DNA from: Sesamum alatum
Taxonomy: Eukaryota; Streptophyta; Magnoliopsida; Lamiales; Pedaliaceae
Direction of reading: 5' to 3'
NCBI GenBank assembly: GCA_034509735.1
Contig: JACGWO010000005.1
Location: 36,734,479 to 36,798,478 of the forward strand
DNA: 64,000 nt
Position 1 is the stretch's first letter. Each line of letters opens with the position of its first letter. This document shows positions 24,227 through 35,288 of this stretch, in pieces. The position numbers and the translations under genes were made by a program. The notes below the pieces were generated by a model, which worked only from the letters and a program-made list of their open reading frames with translations, did no database searches and was not told the DNA's origin.

Positions 24227-24648
24227 GGTAAATTACAGCCACATCTCCTGAGGTTTGGCATTATTATAAATATCCCGTCGTTGTTTGAAAAATTACAAAT
24301 ACCCCTGAGGTTGTAATTTTTAATCAAATGCCTGAAGTTGATCATTTTGCCCTTGAATTTTTCATTAAAATTGTAGCAAATCAGCCGAGGCAAATTCCAT
24401 TATTGTTCCTCTGTGTAAAAAACTTAAAAAGCCTCTCCCTGCGGATTATAGTCCAAAAAAAAATTAAAAATTAAATAAAAGATAATTCAGTGAATAAGGG
24501 CATTTTGGTTAGTTCAACCATAAAAATGGGTGAAAATGAATTATTTGTTAGACGGTTACAAACCTCAGGGGAGTATTTATAATTTTTCAAATAACGAGAG
24601 AGTATTTATAATTATGTCAAACCTTAAGGGAGGTAGTTGTAATTTAAC
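24227..24648. repeat. Family A TIR element, inverted orientation relative to copy 1
   Basis: It reads as the reverse-oriented relative of the 7-400 element, starting GGTAAATTACAGCCACATCT and ending GGAGGTAGTTGTAATTTAAC. The interior phrases CCGAGGCAAATTCC and GTTAGACGGTTACAAACC match the other copies inverted. It is flanked by poly-A tracts that obscure any duplication. Confidence 0.8.
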
Positions 24649-26275
24649 AAACAAACAAAAAAAAAAAGTATATATGGCCATTGTCATTTTGAAAAGGGTG
24701 GAGAATAACCCTCCATGCAAGAGGTGTTCTACACGTGTTTTTTGTGCAAGATGTAAAATTGAAAAAAAAAAGTCAAATTTTTATATTAGTCTTATTAAAT
24801 GTCATTACATCATATATTAAATTTTATTTGCATGAAAAATACAAAAAAAAAAAAGTCAAAAAACCACAAGACCTGAGTATAATATATATAAGACATTGAT
24901 CGAACTCCTTGATTAGTTATTTGGAGCCCATACTTAATTTCTAGCTATTATGGCCCTAATCATTTTTTAATTACTTTTAGTAATATATATATTTTTTGTT
25001 TTAGCATGAATACTTATATAAATGAAAGGCCAAATCACTTCATTAGTCCATCATATCTATTTCATCCCACCCTAGTTGTATATTTAAGTTTTTTCTTTTA
25101 ATTTTGTGTAATTTTTTCATGCAAATAAGATTATACCACGTGATGTAATGACATTGTATGAAACACTAATAAATGAATTTAACCTTTTATCCACTTTTAC
25201 CCCTTTGTAATGGAGTATTCAATCCATTGTAATTAATATTGCAGTAGATTTAATTGTCAGTGATATTAATGAGATTTGTTTACAGATGAAGGACTACTAT
25301 GGTGTAATTGAAAGATGATGGACTGAAATGAAATAAAAGAAAATTATGAAGGGACTAACTGAGAGATTTGACCCAAAGAAAAATTATAAAATTTTTAGGG
25401 TTAATTACACTGACCTCCCCTACTACTATGAGAATATACAAATTCCATCCTCTTACTATGAAAATTACATAAACTTCCCTTTCAAATATATATACCTTAC
25501 AAACTGTTCCTTACATTAGTCAATTTAATGGATTTTACCGATGTCATAAAAAAATTTGACCTAAACTTCCTATAATTCAATCTGAATAAGTAACTCTATA
25601 AAATGGCCGTAGGTGAGGGGGTTTAAATATAATTATCCCTTAAGAATATATTGATTTAACTACAATCTAATATAAAACACAATTTCATTAATTAAGCTAA
25701 AAATATTTTCAATTTCACACAAAAATCTATATAAAATTAAAAATACATATTTTTCGCTGAAAATAAAATTGAACCGTATAATATGCTCTTTTTCCTTTGG
25801 TAATGGTAATTGATACATAGTATATTCCGAAGTTCAAGTTAGAATGCAGGAGGCAGGAGGTGTGTGGTGATGCATGATTAGGAGAAACAAGTTTATCAAA
25901 CTCTCATGAATCATATTTTCATCATGCAAATTTCTGACAGGTATGTATACTACAAAAATGCGAATAAACATGAATGTACGCTGTTGTCTGAGTGGTCAAC
26001 TTCTGAGTTCTCAAAGAATGTGATATACATAGGACAAGTTGTGGGTGTACAGTAGAAGCGTTTGGATCGACAAAGTTTCAACACATAATGCTTCAAGTGC
26101 TTGTTTCGATTGTAAACTTTTAAATGATCACAACTTTTTATTTCTGAGGAGTTACAAGACAATCTTCGTCACAAAAATTGTTTCTACCACTGTGCATATG
26201 TCTTTATGATTCTTTATTTCACGTTTTGGCAAGTTTTGTTTAATCTTCAAACTTTTGGTAATTGTCATTTATGCT
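24649..26275. other. AT-rich spacer with a small TIR element
   Basis: No gene is seen. Bases 25398-25640 have inverted ends (GGGTTAATTACACTGACC and, inverted, AGGGATAATTATATTTAAAC), consistent with a MITE of about 243 bp without a clear duplication. Bases 25800-26270 have ordinary texture but no supportable ORF. Confidence 0.45.
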
Positions 26276-26284
26276 TAAATTTTA

Positions 26285-27415
26285 GAGGTTAAATGCAAAT
26301 TACCCCCTGTGTTTTTAAAAATAGAACAAATAAATCCCTCACGCGACTTCGTGTTGTACACGCGCATTTTTAAGTTTTTTTTATCTTTTTGTTTATTTTT
26401 AATTATAAAATTATAATTATATCCTTATTAATAGCTGTTGGATCTGATTGAGCCTAAGGCCCAAATTTAATTAATAAGATCAATGGTCCAGATTGTACTT
26501 AATTCATCAACGGTGTAGATTTAAAAAGAATATATGTTTCTAATATAAATTTTTATAAAATTTAAATAAAAAAATATTTTTATCAATTAAAATAATATAT
26601 ATGTATGTATGTATGTATGTCTGTATAGAAAGAGAGGGGGGATGGGGGGGTGCTGGACGGAGGGAGGGCCCGTCGCCGTTGACGGGAGGCTACGGGAGGA
26701 GGGAAGGAGAGGGCAGCGATAGATCTGGGGGAGGGGGGCGGCGGCAGATCTGGGGAGGGGAAGGGGCGGCAGATGGTCTGAGTGGGGCACGGCGGACTGG
26801 AGGCCGGCGGTGGCTGGTTCGTGGCTGGGGGGCGGCAGTGGCCGGGTTGGGGGGCGGGGGAGGAAAGTGCGGCGAGGATGGGTGAGTCGCCTGGTTTTGT
26901 GGGGTGGGGGGTGCGGTGTCGGGCGGGATCTGGGACGGGAAGGAGGGGGCGGCGACGAGGATGGCGACGGGGGCTCGAGCTGACGTGGTGGCGCAGGCGA
27001 CGACGACGGGTGGAGGACGGGGACGGCGGTGGATTGGATGGGGATGGGATGGGGCAGCCCTCTGAAAGAGGGGTGGATTGAGGGGTTTTTTTCTTTTTGT
27101 TTTGTTTTTTTAAAAAATAAAATTTATATTTTATTAAAAATATTATGTATTTTATTAAAAAAAATAGTATTTATGTTTTTAATAAATAATTTAATTATTA
27201 ATAAATTATATATATAATATTATATAAAATAATGTTTTATTTTTTAAATAATCAGGCCCAGTCGCAAAAGGGGTAAGTGTATTACACACTCCCCTCTAAG
27301 CGGGTAAATTGCTTCAATTTTAATAACATAAGGGTGTAATTTGGTAAAAAAAAAATTCACAGAGGAATAATTTATTTATTTTCAATATCACATGGAGTGG
27401 CTTGCATTTTTCCCA
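26285..27415. mobile_element. Family B element with GC-rich core 3 and perfect 9-bp TSD
   Basis: A 1,131-bp element flanked by TAAATTTTA at 26276-26284 and 27416-27424. The ends are GAGGTTAAATGCAAATTACC and, inverted, TGGGAAAAATGCAAGCC. An (ATGT)n tract lies at about 26600. The purine-rich GC core (about 26625-27085) contains long Gly/Arg-rich open frames that are composition artefacts. No transposase is present. Confidence 0.85.
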
Positions 27416-27546
27416 TAAATTTTACCACATTGGATTTTCTGAATTGTTACCAAAATTTGATCCAGTTTGGGGCCTACTAGCTCCATTTAAGCCCTATCAT
27501 TTAAATACCTACAAACTCTTTTGAAATACATTCACAAATAAAATTA

Positions 27547-28489
27547 GGACAAATTGCATAAAACTCTCTTGTATTTTAAAATTTTAGTTAAAAATCTTCC
27601 TGTATTTTGGAAATGATATATACTCTCCCTTCTGTTAAATGTCTTTAACGACGTTAAGTTTTTGCATTATTTGCCTATTATATACCCTTATTTTATCGAT
27701 CATTGATCTTCAAGAGTTATAAATGTACAGTTTAGTTTTTCAATTATTTTTAAATATATTTTCTATATATATATACACAAAATGGGAAGATGCTTTTTTT
27801 TAAAAAAAAAAAACTTTTTTAAAATTAAGCAAAATAAATTTTTTTTAATATTTAAAAATAATAAAAAGAATATATATGAATATTTATTTTAAATACATAT
27901 GATGTTAATTTTAAATTTATTAGTTATAATATGATAAAAAATCATATAATTTTTTTGGTATTTTGTTATTTTATTAATATATTTTATTAAAACATATTTA
28001 AATTAAATAATAATCTAACTTAGTTAATTATATTTAATTGCTGTAATTTATTTTCATTTATATTCATATAGATATTAAAATTTAGAAAGTAAATTCCTAA
28101 TTTGAATTTTTATATAATTTTTTGGTATTTTGATATTTGATTAATATATTTTATAAATAAATATAATTTGTTAAATTTGTTTAAACTAAACAACAATTTA
28201 AATTAATCAATTATATACAATCTTATATGAAATAAAAAATATTTTCTCTTATATGTCAAAAACAAGGGGTAAAATGGACATTTGTAAATTTAAAATAAGT
28301 GAAAAAATGGTCAAAAGTGAATCATATTCGCATAACAACATGTTTGGAGCACTCTCCCTTTAGTTTTTAACTGAGAGGGGATTTTTTTTTGTAGTTTAAT
28401 AACACAGGAGATTTCTTACCTATAAAATTAGCTCATGAGAATTTCGTTCAATTTCACTAAAACACAGGGGGGCTATTTGCAATTTACCC
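27547..28489. mobile_element. Family B-type element without GC core, perfect 9-bp TSD
   Basis: A 943-bp element flanked by ATAAAATTA at 27538-27546 and 28490-28498. The ends are GGACAAATTGCATAAA and, inverted, GGGTAAATTGCAAATAG. The interior is entirely AT-rich, so the family exists both with and without GC cores. Confidence 0.85.
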
Positions 28490-28643
28490 ATAAAATTATT
28501 TTCACCAATATCGAGGTTTTTGAGGATTCAAATCGAACTTCTCAAGTTACTAATAAAATCGTATTGCTCCTGCTCTAACGCGATAATAGAAGAAAATAAG
28601 GGAGCGATAAGTTACTTTGAAACAATTTGTCATAAATTAATAA

Positions 28644-29088
28644 GGGTAAATTATATTTGTCATCCGAATTTATATCAATTTTTGTAGTTTGCCACTAAAT
28701 TCTTTTTTGTTAACACTTTATCATTCAAAGTACATGATGTTTTCACATAACCATCTCAGGCCACTTTCACTGGAATTCAAAAGTGGCACATCCTATGCAT
28801 ATAGGAATTTTAAGGGCAAAGACGTAACGCTTATATTGTGAAATTTTTACAAACTTACAATCAATTGATACTACTTTTAACGACAGTGATATGCAACCCG
28901 AATTCTCCTTAAAGTTCCCATGTGCATGGCATGTGGCCATTTTTTGGTGAAATTTTCCGCCAGAAGTACCTTGAGATGGTCATGAGCAACAGTCATGTAC
29001 TTTGAATGGTAAAGTGTAACAAAAAAAGAAGTTGAGATAGCAAAATGCAAAAGCCGCTATTGTTCGGATAGCAAAATATAATTTACCC
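28644..29088. mobile_element. Small TIR element with perfect 9-bp TSD
   Basis: A 445-bp element flanked by AATTAATAA at 28635-28643 and 29089-29097. The inverted ends begin GGGTAAATTATATTT on both strands and continue with TCATCCGAA / GCTATCCGAA. It has no coding capacity. The 9-bp duplication points to the Mutator superfamily. Confidence 0.85.
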
Positions 29089-29111
29089 AATTAATAATCT
29101 CTTAATATCTT

Positions 29112-29530
29112 GGGTAAATTACAACCACCTCCTCTGAGATTTGGGATAATTACAGATACCCCTCGTTGTTTGAAAAATTACAAATACCCCCTGAGGTTTG
29201 TAATTTTTAACCAAAGGCCTAAAATTAACCATTTTGCCCTAGAATTTTTAGTTAAAATTGCAGAAAAATCAACCGAGACAAATTGTATTATTGTTTCTCT
29301 GTGTAAAAAAACTTACGAAACATACCCCTGTGCATTGTAGTCCAAAAAAAATCAAAAAAATTTAAGAATAAAATAGTTTGCATAAAGACATTTTGATCAG
29401 TTCACCCATAAAAATAGATGGAAATGAGTTATTTGTTAGACGGTTACAAACCTCAAGGGGTACTTGTAATTTTCAAACAATAAGGGGATATTTGTAATTA
29501 TATCAAATCTCCGGAGACGTAACTGTAATT
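29112..29530. repeat. Family A TIR element, inverted orientation
   Basis: It begins GGGTAAATTACAACCACCTC and shares interior phrases with the 24.2-kb copy (TTGTTTGAAAAATTACAAATACC, quoted in part; GTTAGACGGTTACAAACCTC). The right end is degraded (CGGAGACGTAACTGTAATT). It lies about 450 bp upstream of the first NLR. Confidence 0.75.
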
Positions 29531-29786
29531 ATGCATCAACCTTTAAATATGTGCATCAACCTGTAAATATGTGCAACTTCAAACATGCCTGAAACATTTG
29601 ACCTGTTAACATAGATGGGAACTTTCCCAACAGTTCCCTGGATAAAACCTCATAATTTTCAGGCAAGAACAATGATTAAATCATGCATAAGCAGCTAAAG
29701 ACTTTCCTACATTTTTCATATGATTGAATGAATCCTTCAGTTGTTCAATCAAATGCCTTCTATTACAAGAATACATGTCCTATTAT

Positions 29787-29900
29787 TACATTAATTTCTT
29801 GTAGAATTAAATACTTTTCTTTGAACACTTCAACACAGAAAAATATTCTAAGTGCATTGCACCAATCTGATCAAAGTCAATGGTGTGATCATCTTCTTCA
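29787..29900 (+). promoter_or_regulatory. Conserved upstream block of NLR 1 with W-box core
   Basis: The block aligns well with 35092-35205 upstream of NLR 2 (shared ATTAATTTCTT, TTTTCTTTGAA, ATCAAAGTCAATGGT-like text). It contains GTCAA at 29876-29880, which is TTGAC on the other strand, the core bound by WRKY factors. The distance to the ATG is nearly the same in both genes. Regulation by WRKY factors is inference. Confidence 0.5.
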
Positions 29901-29982
29901 TTCACAGCAAAATCTGATCATATATACTACAAGGGCTATAAACATATCAAACTGATCATATCTAACACATCAAACCATATCA

Positions 29983-32900
29983 ATGGCTGCATTTGCAGTA
30001 ACTTGTGTAATGCAGAGTCTTAATGAACTGCTGATGCATGAAGTCAAGAACTCGCCTGAATGACGAGGACGGATCGAGTTATTACAAATGAAGCTGAGAC
30101 AGCTCCTGTCCATTCTGGAAACTGCAGATTTCAGACAAGAAGCAGATGACGGGGTTCGAAAATGGGTTGCCGAAACTAGGGAAGCTGCCTATAATATTGA
30201 TGATCTTCTGCTTGTAGCAGCTTCATCAGGAAAGGAAGGGAGCATTTTGAAAAAGTATACTGTGTCCAAGGGAGGTAGAAGCCTAAACAATCTTGAGAGG
30301 AAAATCAAAGTTATCGAAGAGAAAATCTCGACCCTTGTGTCGGACTCACGCATTCGTAATATAGAACAACGCCAACGGGAGATCCGAAGCACAGGTTCAC
30401 TAACAAGGTCGTGTTCTCGTTATGTCGAGGATGATGTTGTTGGACTGGACAAAGATGTCCAAGAATTGGTGGCAAGATTAGTGAAGGAAGATGGTGAGAG
30501 AAGTTACCAAGTTGTCTCCATTACCGGGATGGGTGGGATAGGGAAAACAACGATGGCTAATAGGATATACCATCATGCAGATGTCCGGAGCCGTTTCCAT
30601 GCTTTTGCTTGGGTCTGTGTGTCTCAACGATGGCAGCAGGAGGATGTTATGCGGGAGATCCTCAATAAGCTCGAACCAGAAAAGACAAGAGAAATCAACA
30701 AAATGACAGCTCCAGAGCTCGATATGGAGCTTGTCGAAGTTCAAAAAAGGAAGAGATGCCTGATCGTGCTAGACGACGTCTGGACAACGGATGCGTGGGA
30801 TAAACTCAGATCCCCCTTTCCTGCTAGACAAGTGAAGAGCAAAGTAATGATAACTACACGGAATAGAGATGTTGCTCGTTATATAGAGTGTAACGGTACG
30901 TCTTGTTATCTCTATGATCAAAGGTATTTGAATGAAGAAGAGAGTTGGGAATTACTCAAGAAGAAGGTCTACCATGGATTCAATATAGCAGGCTCTACTT
31001 CTGAGGATGATGATACAGCATCAAGCACAGACGGATACCGTTCGTGCTTATCTGATGAGGAAGAGGATGAAGCCATAGATCAGCTTCAGACATCAACTTC
31101 TGAAGACAGTATTCAAGGTACGAGGTTCTTGTCCTAAACTCTAAACCATTAACAAGCTATGTGTAAATGCACGAATCGGAATAAAGCCAGAAATTCATTG
31201 ATATTGAGGTCGTAGATGTTCTTTTGAATTGATACTAAGGTTTTCTGAAGCATGTTCTGCCTGAAGAGAGTGAGTCGACCACCGTTTAGATTCTGAGAAT
31301 ATGTAGAACAATAGAAATGACTCAAATATGTCTAGGAAAAACACAGAAGATTAAGCAGCTAGTTTTAACTAGGAAGCAGAACCTACTCGTAGAAGTCGTT
31401 ACTGCACCATATTACTACAGTCGTTCACACCCCGGTTCTTACATTTATTGACTCTCTCTCTGTCTCTCAGACCAGAGAAATCAGATGGATATGGAGAAAC
31501 TAGGAAAGGAGATGGTTGCACAGTGTGGAGGGTTGCCATTAGCTATTGTTGCTCTCGGGGAACTATTGATGACAAAGTCTACAATAAGTGAATGGAGAAC
31601 GGTGCATCAGAATCTTAGTTCATATTTAAGGAGGGGAACAAGTTCTCGAGAGAATGGAAGAGTTCATGAAGCATTAGCTTTAAGTTATACTGACCTACCG
31701 GATCACCTCAAACTTTGTTTTCTGCATATAGGCAGTTTTGCCGAGGATTCTAAGATATCCACTCGCAAACTGTATCAGCTATGGGCTGCAGAAGGCTTCA
31801 AATCACAAGAATCTTACCAAGTTGAGGAAAAAGAATCGTTCATGGACATAGCAGAACGTTACTTAGGCGAACTAGTGCAGAGGTGTATGGTTCAAGTGCA
31901 TGTAGAAGAAGCAACCGGCAGGTTCAAGTCTTGTCGACTTGATGACCTTACAAGAGATTTTTGCCTTGTAAAGGCAAAGGAGGAAAATTTTGTGAAAAAG
32001 TTTCCTGCGCGGTACGAGCCACCTGAACTAGTAGGTTCCCCGTCTACGTCGTCCATGGTGACATCAATCAGCACCACACGGAGAGTTTCCGTTGCTGTTG
32101 ATAATGATTTTGATAGTTACTTTCCTCCCGGAAAGGAGAACCTAGAACATGTCAGATCAACACTGTTCTTTGCCAAGGCCAGCAGCAGAAGAAATCTTCA
32201 CACTGCATTAGACTTCATTTGCACTGAGTTCAAACTGCTAAGGGTGTTAGACGTTGAAAGGTTCGACTTTGGAGAAAAGTTGTCTGAATCCTTAGGGAAC
32301 TTGGTTCACCTCAGATACCTCAGCTTACGAGGTTCTCAATTTGAGAAACTGCCATCATCCATCGGCAATCTGAAATACTTACAGACACTTGATCTCCGGG
32401 CACCTCTACGTGTATGTGTGACCGTTCCCAACGTCCTATCAAAGCTGAATAATTTGAAATACTTGTATCTCCCTCCCAATCACAAGAGTACCAGTAGATT
32501 GCAGCTAAGTAGCACCAGCAAGCTGGAAATCTTGAAAATCTTCGACACAAAAGTCTCTGACTACAGAGATATCTCTAAATTAGCTAAGCTACAGAAACTG
32601 GCAGTGATTATAAGCCCGGAAACAGAGAACTTAGCAGCAATCATAAACTGCCTGGAGACGGAGCAAAACCGTGTCAGAGACTACTCTTTCCGTGTTCACT
32701 ACAATTTTCAGTCAGAAAGAGAGTTCACTGTCTTGAGGCAACTACTAAGTCTTACCGATCTTCGTAAACTGGATTTAGGCGGCCCGATAAACGGGCTACC
32801 ACAACACTGTCATTTTGGCGAAAGCCTCACCAAATTAACTCTGAGAAGCAGTGGGCTCAAGCAGGATCCTATGCCGACCCTGGAGAAGCTTCCTAAGCTA

Positions 32901-33470
32901 TATTCCCTGAGGCTACGTAATGCATTCAAAGGGAACAGGATTTGTTGTTCCTCACAGGGTTTTCCCCGGCTCCGGATCCTGGAAATCCTGGGCCTGACTA
33001 GCTTGGAGGACTGGATAATAGAGGAAGGAGCCATGCCTAATCTTTATGCTCTAAAGATTGATGAATGCAGTAAACTGAAGATGGTTCCAGGAGGGATTAA
33101 ATATATTGCTGCACTGAGGGAATTGGTGGTTGTAACATGCCTGAGGATTTCAAGAATAGGATCCGGACGGGGCAGGACGGAAGGGGAGAGGATTCTCACA
33201 AAGTTGAACACATTCCATTGATCAGAATTACTGAGACGGGCAGCCCCAACGGGAAGAGATGGGAGAACCAGCCGTCAGGTATGGAGCATAAGCTAATCAT
33301 CAATGGTTCAAATACCATCGTTCCATTCAACAGCCTAAACTTGTTTAGGATATCTTTTACAACCTCTTACAGGCTTCTTTCTGACATTTTATTCATGAGC
33401 AGGACATGCTTTGTCTGGATTTCTTGTAAACATTGGTCCATCAGCGCCAAAGGGATGGCGAATTTCATGA
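29983..33470 (+). pseudogene. CC-NB-ARC-LRR (RPP13/RPP8-like), NLR 1, disrupted
   Basis: Exons: 29983-31117, 31471-33278 and a short last exon 33403-33470, matching the layout of NLR 2. The ATG at 29983 opens MAAFAVTCVMQSLNELL, but TGA at 30061-30063 stops it at codon 27, where the paralogue has TTA. A later ATG at 30088 would still give a CC-truncated protein. Visible motifs are NIDDLL (EDVID-like), P-loop GMGGIGKTT, kinase-2 CLIVLDDVW, RNBS-B MITTR, GLPL and a C-terminal LRR region. The MHD-equivalent triplet reads LDD (GAT at 31941-31943) where NLR 2 has LHD. Near 33130 one base is missing relative to NLR 2, shifting the last LRR residues out of frame. These receptors sense pathogen effectors in the cytoplasm. 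Pseudogene or N-truncated allele is the likely status. Confidence 0.85.
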
Positions 33471-35091
33471 ATAATGCCCGAGTGGCGTGTCATGCTACAA
33501 GAAAGCTACAGATTTAAGGGATTTGCTTGTCAAATGAAACATCCTCTGATCCCATTCTTAAAGGTTCAAGTCCAGATCTAGATCCCTGAAGAAGCTTTTA
33601 CAGTACTATGATGAGTTAAAATCTTCTCTTTTTGTGTGGTTTCACAGACTTACTGTTGTGTTGTCTTCTACTTCACAAAATTCTAGCTTTGATATCATGT
33701 GTTTTAATCATCTTCTAGTGATAAAAGGCTAACAGATGAAGGTGTAAGCAAAAAACTGCATCAATATTCAATATATTTCTTCAACTTTTTCATGTTCTTC
33801 AGATATTATGTTAGTTTTATAATTTTAATATAAATAAATCAGTAAAAAAAGAGGAGGAAAGAAAACAGTAGATAACTAAACATAAGTAAGTTTCCTTCTA
33901 TTTAAGAGAAATCACCAAATTCAGTTTGGTTTGCAAAATCGACAACTGGTCGAAAATGTTGACAGCAAATTAAGCAAGTCTGGAGTCACAGCTCCTTTAC
34001 ATACAACAGCATGCTTGTTAGCTAGTTTTCCAAGGCAGGACGAATATAAAACAGACATATACTTTGACGGTTCACATCAGTAAACACCCACAGACAAGAG
34101 CAAGAGCAGTTGACAGAAGGAGGTCTCTAGAGCCCTGGACTGATTCTCTTGACAATGATGTGTAACTGTGATTAAGTTGATGAGCATCAGACAACATATT
34201 TGTCCCAGTTCCGTTTTCGTCAAGATAGATGAATCAGTCAACATTCTGTTAAACAAAATTAGAATTACTAGAAAACTAAACAACTAATCCAGGCAAATAG
34301 TATATTCAGAAGTCAACTTACAATGGAGAGACGACACATGATGAACCAGACCAACTACTATATAAGTTTCAGACAGATATGCATTAGAAAAGAAGGCATA
34401 TATTGGAATTAAGTATTCTAAGATGCTTCAATAATTTAAACAAGGAAATACCATAAAAAAGGGGTCAAATGGCTTGTCTAGATAGACAACTCCTGATCTT
34501 TCAAAAGCTTAGGAATAAGGTTAAAACTTAAAAGAGATGATAGTGGAAGAAAATGAGGAGCTAAGTTACACTGAAACTTCTGGAAATACATTAATTTACA
34601 ATCTTTTCAATATCTTATGTATTATTCTGTATATTTGTCACTTCACCCTTATTGTTAAAGGCAAGCAACATCTCTCTTACAAAATAAATAATATCTTCCG
34701 ACACCCAGAAATTGATTTTCGCCAATTTTAGGAACTATAGATTATGATAAGGATCAATCCAGTTACACTATAACTTGCAGAAACATCTTGTGTTCAAGCA
34801 AAGAACAAATGTGGACAGCTGAATATGGAAAACACTTAGTTTCATGAGAAATAACCATGCATAATAACATGTAGTCTAGTACAAAGATAGACAGTATAAA
34901 TACAGGACAAATAGAGTCTTTGTCCAGAAGACGTATCATTGATACATCAGCTAAGACTACCGCCCGATTTTGAGATAAACAAAAATGTTTAAGCCCACAA
35001 ATCCTGTTGAAGCTAAGGCTAATCCTTTTCGTCGCTTGCATAGCCGTGAATAAATATATCAGTTGTTCGGTCCTATACCTATTAAATTAAT
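33471..35091. other. Intergenic region between the two NLRs
   Basis: The first 200 bp or so is probably the NLR 1 3' UTR. The remainder has no supportable gene on either strand; ORFs here are short and motif-free. A TTGAC occurs near 33959. Confidence 0.5.
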
Positions 35092-35205
35092 TTCTTCTAG
35101 AGTAAAATATTTTTCTTTGAATCATTCAACATAGCAAATATGCTGTCATAGGCTATAGTGTTTTGCATCAATCTATTCAAAGTCAATGGTATAGTCATTT
35201 TTTGG
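35092..35205 (+). promoter_or_regulatory. Conserved upstream block of NLR 2 with W-box core
   Basis: This is the counterpart of 29787-29900. GTCAA (TTGAC inverted) lies at 35182-35186, about 103 bp before the ATG. Conservation of the block shows that the promoter was duplicated with the gene. Confidence 0.5.
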
Positions 35206-35288
35206 AATTCATTGCAAGAACTGAAACCAACATCTCAATTCTCAAGTACTTTGTCATACCTATCAAATTATAGCAGAAATCTGCTATA

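Noticed and set aside
26601..27081. Long Gly/Arg-rich open frames in the GC core at 26.6-27.1 kb
   Set aside because: Several frames on both strands are open at once, which is expected of purine-rich GC DNA; no start context, splice sites or domain.
34077..35041. ORFs between the NLR genes
   Set aside because: Short, no motifs, no splice-supported extension.
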